From assembly GCA_934446285.1 (NCBI GenBank), contig CAKSEI010000097.1:1-6034 (forward strand): a stretch of 6,034 bases of DNA. Reading direction: 5' to 3'. How positions within the stretch are numbered: the stretch's first letter is position 1; every line of letters starts with the position of its first letter. The stretch comes from an uncultured Eubacteriales bacterium (GTDB lineage: Bacteria > Bacillota > Clostridia > Oscillospirales > CAG-272). Made by a program: the position numbers and the translations under genes. Shown piece by piece: positions 1-5,740 of the stretch. Below the pieces are notes generated by a model. It worked only from the letters and a program-made list of their open reading frames with translations, was not told where the DNA came from and searched no databases.

Positions 1-1
1 G

Positions 2-388
2 GCGTACAGAGATCTTTTTCTCTGCGGCACATCCGACAGGGATGACACGCAGGTAAGCGAAATAGTTGAAAGAGCTTCGGGCTATCTTACGGACGGTGCC
101 TCTAAACGCTACGCAGACGGATACTCGGATATAGTATGGGAAGTGTCAAACGAGGTCCGCACGGTAACAAAATTCTCACGAATAGTAACCGATACAAAGA
201 CCGACTACCGCTACGGCGGTATCACCGTTACGGTGTACAGTACTGTGGACTACTCGGGCAGCGGGGTGTATATCGGTCGCGAAAATGAGGACATAAGCTA
301 TATCGGCAAGTGTACTCAGACTTACAGAATGGAAAAGACCGATGATGGATATAAGATATCCGAGATGAAAACCGAATACGAGAGTTAA
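2..388 (+). CDS. C-terminal part of an unrecognised protein (5' end outside the window)
   Basis: An open frame enters from the left edge and ends at TAA 386-388, giving the last 128 residues of a longer protein. A possible GTG at 143 lies inside this frame, but no stop separates it from the upstream codons and there is no convincing ribosome binding site, so the true start is most likely upstream. The visible part begins with a mostly helical, charged stretch (around DDTQVSEIVERASGYL). It then becomes strand-like and rich in Thr, Tyr and Val (for example GGITVTVYSTVDYS) and ends in YRMEKTDDGYKISEMKTEYES. A helix-then-sheet order with a 'DGYKI' type last strand is reminiscent of NTF2-like or SnoaL-like domains, but this is only a resemblance and no motif proves it. 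No membrane segment is visible in this part. It is separated from the next operon by a terminator, so it belongs to a different transcription unit. Function unknown. Confidence 0.75.
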   Translation, partial: AYRDLFLCGTSDRDDTQVSEIVERASGYLTDGASKRYADGYSDIVWEVSNEVRTVTKFSRIVTDTKTDYRYGGITVTVYSTVDYSGSGVYIGRENEDISYIGKCTQTYRMEKTDDGYKISEMKTEYES

Positions 389-392
389 ATAT

Positions 393-420
393 AAAAAAAC
401 AGTCGAGAGGCTGTTTTTTT
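393..420 (+). terminator. Intrinsic terminator after the partial gene
   Basis: A 12-bp stem pairs 393-404 with 409-420 around a GAGA loop (405-408). The A-rich 5' arm pairs with the T-run of the 3' arm, and one T-G wobble lies near the loop (403 with 410). It starts 4 bases after the stop codon of the partial gene. The matching A-run and T-run mean it could also stop transcription arriving from the other side. Confidence 0.85.
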
Positions 421-431
421 GCTTTTTACCA

Positions 432-460
432 TTGACAAAACGTCTGAGGGAGTGTATAAT
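432..460 (+). promoter_or_regulatory. Sigma-A type promoter of the GntR-ABC operon
   Basis: The -35 box TTGACA (432-437) and -10 box TATAAT (455-460) both match the consensus exactly and are 17 bp apart. Transcription should start near 467, which places the start site inside the inverted repeats at 465-496. So perfect a promoter normally needs a repressor, and the first gene of the operon encodes one. The -35 box lies only 11 bases after the preceding terminator. Confidence 0.9.
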
Positions 461-464
461 GTAG

Positions 465-496
465 CTGTACTAATACAAATAGTACGGACAGTACAG
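465..496 (+). promoter_or_regulatory. Probable operator: overlapping GTAC inverted repeats at the transcription start
   Basis: Two perfect inverted repeats share the same left arm. The inner one is GTACTA (467-472), 7 bases, TAGTAC (480-485). The outer one is CTGTACT (465-471), 18 bases, AGTACAG (490-496). AGTAC is therefore also directly repeated 9 bp apart (481-485 and 490-494). The repeats begin 4 bp after the -10 box and cover the expected start of transcription, a classic repressor position. Members of the GntR/YtrA family usually bind inverted repeats in their own promoter, so the encoded regulator is the likely ligand. The repeats are seen in the sequence; the binding is inference. Confidence 0.7.
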
Positions 497-500
497 GTTG

Positions 501-507
501 AAAGGAG
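501..507 (+). promoter_or_regulatory. Ribosome binding site that fixes the TTG start of the regulator
   Basis: AAAGGAG at 501-507 stands 7 bases before the TTG at 515. No in-frame ATG or GTG is found near it. The frame is open further upstream, to a TTG at 419, but that codon lies before the promoter and cannot be in the mRNA. Confidence 0.8.
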
Positions 508-514
508 CGGCGAT

Positions 515-883
515 TTGTCACTAATCAATGTAGATCCTCGGAGCAGAGTGCCGATATACGAGCAGATTGTTGCGAGCGTAAAAGAGCTTGTCTTTTCGGG
601 AGAGCTGAGCGCGGACAGCCCGCTGCCGTCGGTTCGTTCGCTTGCCTCCGAGCTTGCGATAAACCCGAATACGATACAGCGTGCGTATGCCATGCTTGAG
701 GCGGAGAATATAATATATTCGCTGCCGGCGCGGGGCAGCTTTATTTCACCCGACACGGGGAATGTGATAAACGCGCGCAAGGAGCAGCTCTTCGGGAGGC
801 TGACCGACGATATACGGGCGCTCAAGCGCCTCGGCGTTTCGTCAGATGAAGTAAAGGTCCGTATGGACCTTGCGTGGAGGTAA
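515..883 (+). CDS. GntR-family transcriptional regulator, YtrA subfamily
   Basis: This is a 122-residue DNA-binding protein starting at TTG 515. Residues about 7-77 form the winged helix-turn-helix of the GntR family: VPIYEQI near 12-18, LPSVRSLASEL at 37-47, the recognition helix region NPNTIQRAYAMLE at 50-62, and the wing ARGSF at 72-76. After it only about 45 residues remain (KEQLFGRLTDDIRALKRLGVSSDEV), predicted helical. This short tail without a ligand-binding domain is characteristic of the YtrA subfamily, where it serves mainly in dimer formation. YtrA-type genes are typically the first gene of an operon for an ABC transporter and repress that operon, and the same arrangement is seen here. 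The consensus promoter and the GTAC inverted repeats just upstream fit autorepression. The stop is 3 bases before the ATPase start, with GGAGG at 876-880 serving the next gene, so the two are cotranscribed. The inducing signal cannot be read from the sequence; in relatives it is often cell-wall or antibiotic stress. Confidence 0.92.
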   Translation: MSLINVDPRSRVPIYEQIVASVKELVFSGELSADSPLPSVRSLASELAINPNTIQRAYAMLEAENIIYSLPARGSFISPDTGNVINARKEQLFGRLTDDIRALKRLGVSSDEVKVRMDLAWR

Positions 884-886
884 TCA

Positions 887-1774
887 ATGATAGAAATTAA
901 AAATGTGAGCATGAGCTACGGCTCGTTTAAGGCTCTTAACTCCGTGACGCTTACGGTGGGCGACGGGAGCATATACGGGCTGATAGGCTCAAACGGCTCG
1001 GGTAAGAGCACGCTCATGCGCATAATGAGCGGAGTATTTCGCGCAAATGCGGGAGAGACGGAATATAACGGAAAAAACGTGTGGGAAAATGACAGAGTCA
1101 AGAGTCAGGTGGTATATCTCTCGGACGATTGGTATTTCTTCCCGCACGACACACTGCGCGAGACGGCGGACTTTTACGCGTCGGTGTATAAGAATTTTTC
1201 ATACGAGCGATTTGAAACTCTGACCGAGAAATTCGGGCTCGACCCGCATAGAAAGGTAAATACGTTCTCAAAGGGTATGACAAAGCAGGCGTCGGTAATC
1301 CTCGCCGTGTCGTGCGACACGCAGTATATACTGTGCGACGAGACATTCGACGGGCTTGACCCGATGGTGCGCCGCGCGGTGAAGCAGGTTATCGCCGACG
1401 AGGTTGCCGCACGCTCTCTCACGGTCGTGCTCTCTTCGCACAATCTCAGCGAGCTTGAGGACATATGCGACCACGTTGCACTGCTGCACCGGGGGGAGGT
1501 AATCCTCGAGAGCGATGTAAACGACGCCAAGATGAATATATACAAGGTGCAGACGGTGCTCCCGAACGGCACTATGCCTGCGGGCATAGAGGTGCTTGAC
1601 AGAAAGGACAGAGGAAGTCTCACGACCGCCATCGTGCGCGGCAGCCGCAACGATATAGAGGAGGCGTTCACCCTTATAAATCCGAAGTTCTTTGAGCTTA
1701 TTCCGCTTACACTTGAGGAGATATTCATAACGGAAATGAAGGAGGCAGGCTATGAAATCGACAAAGTTATATAA
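887..1774 (+). CDS. ABC transporter ATP-binding protein (YtrB-like)
   Basis: This 295-residue cytoplasmic ATPase energises the permease encoded next to it. The Walker A motif GSNGSGKST is at residues 34-42 with Lys40. The ABC signature is the variant FSKGM at 127-131. Walker B is YILCDE at 147-152, with Asp151 and the catalytic Glu152, followed by the D-loop GLDP (156-159) and the switch His185 in SSHNLSELEDICD. At the usual Q-loop place the sequence reads VVYLSDDWYFF (75-85), with Asp80 where Gln is usual; Glu or Asp here is seen in drug or ABC-2 type exporters. Residues about 215-295 form a C-terminal extension past the nucleotide-binding fold, typical of ABC-2 exporter ATPases. The ATG at 887 is preceded by GGAGG at 876-880. 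The 3' end overlaps the permease gene by 23 bases, so translation of the two is probably coupled. All residues needed for ATP hydrolysis are present. The substrate is unknown. Confidence 0.93.
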   Translation: MIEIKNVSMSYGSFKALNSVTLTVGDGSIYGLIGSNGSGKSTLMRIMSGVFRANAGETEYNGKNVWENDRVKSQVVYLSDDWYFFPHDTLRETADFYASVYKNFSYERFETLTEKFGLDPHRKVNTFSKGMTKQASVILAVSCDTQYILCDETFDGLDPMVRRAVKQVIADEVAARSLTVVLSSHNLSELEDICDHVALLHRGEVILESDVNDAKMNIYKVQTVLPNGTMPAGIEVLDRKDRGSLTTAIVRGSRNDIEEAFTLINPKFFELIPLTLEEIFITEMKEAGYEIDKVI

Positions 1775-3743
1775 CAAAAACTTCTTTTTTATGACCCTGC
1801 GTCGGAATATGCCGCTTATGCTGCTCTTCTCGGTCGTAATGTTCATGGGAATACCTATGATAATTTTGCTTAGTGCCGATACACTGAAAGAATCGAATAC
1901 ATTAAGTTCTGTCAATTTGTTATGCGGCGATCTGGGATTTTTCTCGATCGTGATATCGAGCGCGTTCGGAGTATTTGCGGGATGCTCGTCCATGCGGCAA
2001 TATATGAATAAACGCTCCGCCGTCTTTTTCGGTGCTCTGCCCGTGCGCAGGGAAAAACAGTTTGCTTCCTTTGTCGGCGCAGGGGCTGTATGTTATGCCG
2101 CGGCGGTGATAATTACGGGTGTTATGTCCGCGCTGATTCTCGGCTTGTACGGCGCGTCCGCCGGCACGGGAATACTCATAAAGCTACTGCTGCAGGGGAC
2201 GGTGTGGTTCTTCTTCTTTTATGCACTCACGGCTTTTTTCGGGGCTTTGTGCGGACTGACGAGTATACAGTTTCTATTTACATGCACGGCGCTCTTCTAT
2301 ATTCCCGTGACGCTCGTGCTGCTTGCTGCAAATCTCGACAGGCTCGGCAGCTATAATTTTATCGATTTTTATAGATATTTGGGACTTTCGCTCTTCAGAT
2401 TTATCTCTCCCGTATTCGACCTTGTGTACTGCGCGAAGAATTATGTATTCGCAGAGCAGACCGTCTCGCCTCTGCCCGCTCATATCATTATCATATACGC
2501 TGCGGCGGGAGCTGTTCTTCTTTGTCTTGCGGCACTGATGCTGCGCTCACGTAAGCATTCGCTCGCAGGGCAGCCGGTTGTTTATCGTGCCGTGGCGGGT
2601 ACGGCTAAATACGCCGTGATGATACCCGCCGCGCTGCTCATAGGTATAATATTCGAGGTGACTGCGGGGACGACAGCCATGCTTATCGGCTTTGCCGTCG
2701 GAGCGCTGCTCGCCTTTATGCTCATGAATGTTATCTTAAGCAAAAATCCGCGTGCATACTTCACCGGGCTGCGCGGGCTTGCTGTGTTTGCAGCTGCCTT
2801 TGCCGTTTCCTTCGGACTGATATGGGCTGACCCAGTCGGCGTGAATGAATATATTCCGGGTGCGGGCAGCGTTACGGAGGCTCGGATTTCGTTCGGAGGA
2901 TATAATTTCAAGTACACCGACGAGAGTGAAATAAAAGCCGTAAACGATATAATCGATTACGCTCAGAGGCAATCTTCACTAACCTCGCCCGGCGCGCGGA
3001 CGGATGATAAATATATCTCCTCGACCGAGCAGAACACAGAGATAAACGACTCATATGACTCGTATATAGATTCATACGGCGGCAAGTTAGACGTTGACTA
3101 TAAGCTGAAAAGCGGGCTGATACTCTCAAAGAGCGTATACATCTCCGACTTCTCCTCTCTGCGTGAGCAGAGTGCCGTAGTTTTCTCCGACAAAAAGGTG
3201 CGCTCTTATATCGCGGAGGCGTTGAAAAAATCGGAGTATGTATACGCATCGGGATGCCTCGGCGGCAAGATACAGGAGGACGACGAGTACTACAGATATG
3301 ACAGCAGGGAATTGACATCGACTCTCGCCGCTGCCTTAGCCGATCTCATTGAGAACGGAGAGGGCTCGCTTTACCGTGAGGACTGCGGCCCCGCGATTTG
3401 TACCGTGAGCGCGAACAGGCTTCACCGTTCCGTGCCCATCTACCTTGAGGGCGACTATGCGGATGTCGCGAAAAAGTTAGCCGCTCTCAACTCGGACGAT
3501 GAGCTTTTTATACCTACGGGGAAAAATCTTGACAACTATCTATCGTTTATTGTGAGCGCCGGCAGTGACGGTAAAACATACACGGATAGAGAAGAGATAA
3601 AAGAACTATGGCTTGACAGTATAGGTCTTGTCGGATGGAGTTTTCCCGATATAGCTTTCGGCTCAAAAACCGAGAGTGACGGTCTCGCGGTAATATTTAA
3701 GGATAAGGCGGGAACGGAATATGGGAGTCGCCTGCTTAAGTGA
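1752..3743 (+). CDS. ABC-2 type permease with a large extracytoplasmic C-terminal domain
   Basis: This 663-residue membrane protein is the probable partner of the ATPase. The N-terminal about 360 residues hold some nine or ten hydrophobic segments (roughly 22-41, 61-79, 107-131, 148-168, 173-194, 244-263, 286-303, 308-329 and 340-358, with a weaker one near 210-225). A conserved-looking cytoplasmic stretch, MRQYMNKRSAVFFGALPVRREKQF (81-104), carries the 'LPVRR' type signature common in Firmicute ABC-2 permeases. From about 361 to the end there is a hydrophilic domain of some 300 residues without membrane segments, rich in Asp, Glu, Ser and Tyr (for example DSYDSYIDSYGG), probably outside the cell. 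The ATG at 1752 has GGAGG at 1741-1745 and lies inside the ATPase gene. Only one permease gene is present, so it probably works as a homodimer. A terminator 9 bases after the stop ends the operon. The role is probably export or envelope-stress sensing; the substrate is not recognisable. Confidence 0.88.
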   Translation: MKSTKLYNKNFFFMTLRRNMPLMLLFSVVMFMGIPMIILLSADTLKESNTLSSVNLLCGDLGFFSIVISSAFGVFAGCSSMRQYMNKRSAVFFGALPVRREKQFASFVGAGAVCYAAAVIITGVMSALILGLYGASAGTGILIKLLLQGTVWFFFFYALTAFFGALCGLTSIQFLFTCTALFYIPVTLVLLAANLDRLGSYNFIDFYRYLGLSLFRFISPVFDLVYCAKNYVFAEQTVSPLPAHIIIIYAAAGAVLLCLAALMLRSRKHSLAGQPVVYRAVAGTAKYAVMIPAALLIGIIFEVTAGTTAMLIGFAVGALLAFMLMNVILSKNPRAYFTGLRGLAVFAAAFAVSFGLIWADPVGVNEYIPGAGSVTEARISFGGYNFKYTDESEIKAVNDIIDYAQRQSSLTSPGARTDDKYISSTEQNTEINDSYDSYIDSYGGKLDVDYKLKSGLILSKSVYISDFSSLREQSAVVFSDKKVRSYIAEALKKSEYVYASGCLGGKIQEDDEYYRYDSRELTSTLAAALADLIENGEGSLYREDCGPAICTVSANRLHRSVPIYLEGDYADVAKKLAALNSDDELFIPTGKNLDNYLSFIVSAGSDGKTYTDREEIKELWLDSIGLVGWSFPDIAFGSKTESDGLAVIFKDKAGTEYGSRLLK

Positions 3744-3752
3744 CACGAAGTA

Positions 3753-3785
3753 CAAAGCCCCGCGGAGCGGGGCTTTGATTTTTTT
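3753..3785 (+). terminator. Strong intrinsic terminator of the GntR-ABC operon
   Basis: An 11-bp perfect stem pairs CAAAGCCCCGC (3753-3763) with GCGGGGCTTTG (3767-3777) around GGA. It is followed by A and seven Ts (3779-3785). It begins 9 bases after the permease stop and separates the ABC operon from the secretion cassette. Confidence 0.95.
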
Positions 3786-3891
3786 CGCTGCGTAAATCAA
3801 ATATGAAAAGCGGTGAAAAGTTGCCCAAATAAACTCTTCTAAAAGACAAGAATTTGACTATGCGCAGAAAGGGAAAAAATGTATTTATCTG

Positions 3892-3920
3892 TTGACTTTA
3901 CACGGTTTTTTTGCTATTAT
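3892..3920 (+). promoter_or_regulatory. Sigma-A type promoter of the signal peptidase cassette
   Basis: The -35 box TTGACT (3892-3897) and -10 box TATTAT (3915-3920) are 17 bp apart. A TG at 3912-3913 gives an extended -10 element. The surrounding DNA is AT-rich (TATATATAAG follows). Transcription would start near 3927, leaving a leader of about 80 bases before the ATG at 4010. A second TTGACT occurs 38 bp upstream (3854-3859) but lacks a good -10 box. The rest of the spacer (3786-3890) shows no gene or RNA that I recognise. Confidence 0.82.
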
Positions 3921-3999
3921 ATATATAAGTAAACGAAGGCATACGCAGACGCTTTTTTTTCGGGGTGTCTTGCATGACCTTTTCAAAAAAATTATCGGC

Positions 4000-4007
4000 A
4001 GGTGAGG
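4000..4007 (+). promoter_or_regulatory. Ribosome binding site deciding the start of the signal peptidase
   Basis: AGGTGAGG at 4000-4007 matches the 3' half of the full AGGAGGTGA complement. Aligned that way, its distance to ATG 4010 is ideal. The alternative starts GTG 3965 and ATG 3974 have only a weak GGGGTG before the ATG and would add 12-15 residues before the charged KRVLKN that normally begins this family. Confidence 0.7.
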
Positions 4008-4009
4008 GC

Positions 4010-4687
4010 ATGAAGAGAGTACTTAAGAATATAGGGACGGCGCTTGCGCTCGTGTTGTGTGCGGTGTTTCTTTTTTTGCTCGTGTGCAATGTCACTATTA
4101 TCGTCAAGGGAACACTTAACCCGGACGAGCCTCCGACCGTTTTCGGAGTGACGCCTATGGTCGTACTCTCCGGCTCGATGAGCGGCAGCTCGGACGGGCA
4201 TATTGAGGTGGGGGATCTCATCTTTGATACTCGCGCCGACACGGACGCGCTCAAGGCTGGGGACGTGATATCCTTTATGGACGGTAAAAGCGTCGTGACG
4301 CACCGCATAATCGATGTGTACGACGAAGACGGAGAGCGGATGTTCGTCACAAAGGGGGACGCGAATAATGTGCAGGATATGGACCCCGTTTCCGCGGACA
4401 GGGTCGTGGGACTGTACAGGTTTCGCATACCGAAGTTAGGCGACTTTGCAATCTTTCTGCAGAAGCCGCTCGGCATGATGCTCTTTATCGCCGTTCCCGT
4501 GCTCATATTCATCATCGTTGACATACTGCGCCGCAGACGCGGAGGCAGGAAGAACGACGACGAGAACGAGCGCCTGAGACGCGAGATAGAGGAGCTGCGC
4601 GCGCAGAATGAAAAGCGCACGCAGAGTACCGGCACGGCAAACGCGGCGGACGACACCGCAAAAGACGCGGACGCCGATAAAAACTGA
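4010..4687 (+). CDS. sipW: SipW-like (ER-type) signal peptidase I
   Basis: This 225-residue membrane-bound peptidase removes signal peptides from exported proteins on the outer face of the membrane. A first membrane helix spans about 9-32. The catalytic Ser56 lies in VVLSGSMSG (51-59). The second catalytic site is His98 in VVTHRII, not Lys, which marks the archaeal/ER-type (Sec11/SipW) branch rather than the usual bacterial LepB type. AGDVISF (83-89) and the TKGDANNVQD box (114-123) with Asp117 and Asp123 complete the family motifs. A second membrane helix (about 154-171) is followed by RRRRGGRK, so the tail should be cytoplasmic. The tail (about 175-225) is unusually long, with a charged probable coiled coil (ENERLRREIEELRAQNEKR) and an Ala/Asp-rich end. 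In Bacillus SipW is needed for processing of TasA and TapA, and a TasA-like gene follows here. SipW-type family assignment is firm; the symbol is by family, not proven orthology. Confidence 0.9.
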   Translation: MKRVLKNIGTALALVLCAVFLFLLVCNVTIIVKGTLNPDEPPTVFGVTPMVVLSGSMSGSSDGHIEVGDLIFDTRADTDALKAGDVISFMDGKSVVTHRIIDVYDEDGERMFVTKGDANNVQDMDPVSADRVVGLYRFRIPKLGDFAIFLQKPLGMMLFIAVPVLIFIIVDILRRRRGGRKNDDENERLRREIEELRAQNEKRTQSTGTANAADDTAKDADADKN

Positions 4688-4714
4688 GGCGAAAGCCATC
4701 ACTATCACTGACCC

Positions 4715-4751
4715 GCGCCGCACTCGCACGGCGCATTCCGCTACGAGCGGA
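4715..4751 (+). other. Two adjacent GC-rich hairpins downstream of the signal peptidase gene
   Basis: GCGCCG (4715-4720) pairs with CGGCGC (4729-4734) around an 8-base loop. Two bases later TCCGCT (4737-4742) pairs with AGCGGA (4746-4751) around ACG. No T-run follows either stem, so these are not ordinary terminators. They could stabilise the 3' end of the upstream mRNA or weaken read-through into the next gene. They may also be chance in GC-rich DNA. Confidence 0.4.
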
Positions 4752-4790
4752 CGGGCGTTGATATATACTTATCGGGATAAAATATTTAAA

Positions 4791-4831
4791 CGGTTTTTGA
4801 CCATCGCTGCCCACAGCGCGGGCGAAAAACC
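4791..4831 (+). other. Nested hairpin in the leader of the TasA-like gene
   Basis: GGTTTTT (4792-4798) pairs with AAAAACC (4825-4831). Inside it CGCTG (4805-4809) pairs with CAGCG (4814-4818) around CCCA, and an alternative inner pairing GCCC (4809-4812) with GGGC (4820-4823) is possible. The structure ends about 50 bases before the ATG. No T-run follows. It may be a leader element controlling the TasA-like gene. No known riboswitch class is recognised, and no good promoter is seen in this spacer (4688-4882); the nearest candidate, TTGATA at 4758, has no properly spaced -10 box. Confidence 0.4.
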
Positions 4832-4882
4832 TGCTTAAATTTCGTATCCCGGCAAAACAAAAAATGGGGGAAAATATTAATT

Positions 4883-5626
4883 ATGGCTAAAAAGAAAACT
4901 TGGCTCGGCCAGGCAGTAGGAGTGCTTCTTGTACTTGTGCTCGCTACTTCCTGCTTTGTAGGCGGTACGTTCGCTAAGTATACGACGAGCGGCAACGGCA
5001 GCGACAGCGCTCGCGTTGCAAAATTCGGTGTAAATGTAACTGCTGATTCCGGTAAAATGTTCAGCACTACTTATGCAAAAGATGCTGACGATTCATTTAC
5101 CGTTTCAGGTAATACTGTTGTGTCTCAGAATGCAGATAAGCTTGTTGCGCCCGGAACGAAAGGTCAGATGGCAAACTTCAACATAACCGGTAAACCTGAG
5201 GTTGCGGTTCGCGTTCAGTTCAAGGTTGATGAGTTTAAGCTTGAGAACTGGACGATTGATGACGCCGGTACGGTGTATTGCCCGATTTTAATTAATGTTA
5301 ACGGTACTAAAATTCGTTTGAATCCGGCTGGTCACACTGCTGCGGATTTGGCAGCTTTTGAAGATGAAGTGAAAAGGGTAATAAATGGAATAAAATATGA
5401 CTATGCCCCGGGTACTGATATTGCTCAGGAACTTGCAAAAACTGATAACAACGGCAATAAGTATAACCTTAACATTTCCTGGGAATGGCCGTTTGAGTCC
5501 GGTTCGGATCAGGCTACAAAAGTTCAGTATGATGCTAAAGACACCAAACTCGGAGATGCTGCCGCAAACGGGAATCCCGGTAAAATCAGTCTTACGATTA
5601 CCGCAACCGTAACTCAGATCGACTGA
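4883..5626 (+). CDS. TasA/camelysin-like exported protein with SipW-type signal peptide
   Basis: This 247-residue secreted protein is a probable surface or biofilm-matrix fibre subunit. The N-terminus has KKK (3-5), a hydrophobic core (about 11-27) and then GGTFAKYTTSG (27-37). This 'GGT-aromatic-A' ending is typical of signal peptides cut by SipW-type peptidases, with cleavage likely after Ala31. The mature start ARVAKFGVNVTAD (43-55) and the segment LVAPGTKGQMANFNITGKPEVAVRVQF (87-113) match the pattern of the TasA/camelysin family, which folds as a beta sandwich. Near the end lie ISWEWPFESG (198-207) and DTKLGDAAANGNPGKISLTITATVTQ, a strand-rich finish. There is no LPXTG motif or second membrane segment. 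In TasA, subunits polymerise through N-terminal donor strands; polymerisation here is inference. GGGGG at 4866-4870 is a rather distant (12 bases) ribosome site. Codons are visibly more T-ending than in the neighbours. Tandem stops TGA TAG end the gene. Confidence 0.85.
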   Translation: MAKKKTWLGQAVGVLLVLVLATSCFVGGTFAKYTTSGNGSDSARVAKFGVNVTADSGKMFSTTYAKDADDSFTVSGNTVVSQNADKLVAPGTKGQMANFNITGKPEVAVRVQFKVDEFKLENWTIDDAGTVYCPILINVNGTKIRLNPAGHTAADLAAFEDEVKRVINGIKYDYAPGTDIAQELAKTDNNGNKYNLNISWEWPFESGSDQATKVQYDAKDTKLGDAAANGNPGKISLTITATVTQID

Positions 5627-5658
5627 TAGGTTTAAGCATTTTAATTTAATAGCAAAAA

Positions 5659-5706
5659 TGTGGGAAAGTTGTTTGCAGCGTGGGCGGTGCGGGCAACTTT
5701 CCCGTG
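5659..5706 (+). other. Long hairpin between the two exported-protein genes
   Basis: GGGAAAGTTG (5662-5671) pairs perfectly with CAACTTTCCC (5694-5703). G-U pairs extend the stem outward to 5659/5706 and inward through GCA (5675-5677)/TGC (5688-5690), for about 19 bp in RNA around a 10-base loop. No T-run follows directly on the + strand, although a second small hairpin CGGTA/TACCG (5714-5718, 5724-5728) with a T-only loop lies just after. It may act as a partial terminator, an mRNA stabiliser or a processing site that keeps the TasA-like protein more abundant than the downstream product. On the opposite strand the stem is followed by a short T-run, so it could also block antisense transcription. 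Confidence 0.6.
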
Positions 5707-5740
5707 CGTATGGCGGTATTTTTTACCGAAATGCCGCTGT

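Noticed and set aside
419..514. N-terminal extension of the GntR regulator to TTG 419
   Set aside because: The extension covers the terminator end, the promoter and the operator, and would have to be translated from upstream of its own transcription start. The ribosome site at 501-507 and the family's usual N-terminus support TTG 515.
1268..1993. Long minus-strand ORFs across the ABC genes (for example 1268-1993 and 3898-4656)
   Set aside because: They lie opposite genes with clear family motifs, lack ribosome sites and domain features, and are shadows produced by codon bias.
3803..3832. Nine-codon ORF MKSGEKLPK in the spacer after the ABC operon
   Set aside because: It lies before the next promoter and just after a strong terminator, and has no ribosome site.
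3935..3960. Attenuator-like hairpin with a T-run just after the signal peptidase promoter
   Set aside because: The stem is only about 6 bp with two G-U pairs and part of the T-run is inside it, so it is too weak to call a terminator.
3965..4009. Longer signal peptidase starting at GTG 3965 or ATG 3974
   Set aside because: These starts have weak ribosome sites and add residues not expected before the first membrane helix. ATG 4010 has a well-placed AGGTGAGG. ATG 3974 cannot be fully excluded.
4758..4786. Promoter for the TasA-like gene from TTGATA at 4758
   Set aside because: At 17-bp spacing the -10 is AATATT, and the better TAAAAT is only 14 bp away. Neither is convincing, so read-through from 3892-3920 is preferred.
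4864..4890. Eight-codon ORF MGENINYG overlapping the start of the TasA-like gene
   Set aside because: It has no ribosome site of its own and its first bases are the GGGGG likely used as the site for ATG 4883; a chance ORF is more likely.
4943..4954. Possible lipobox (ATSC, Cys24) in the signal peptide of the TasA-like protein
   Set aside because: The -3 residue is Ala rather than Leu/Val/Ile, and the GGTFAKY pattern following it together with the adjacent SipW-like gene fits SipW-type cleavage better.
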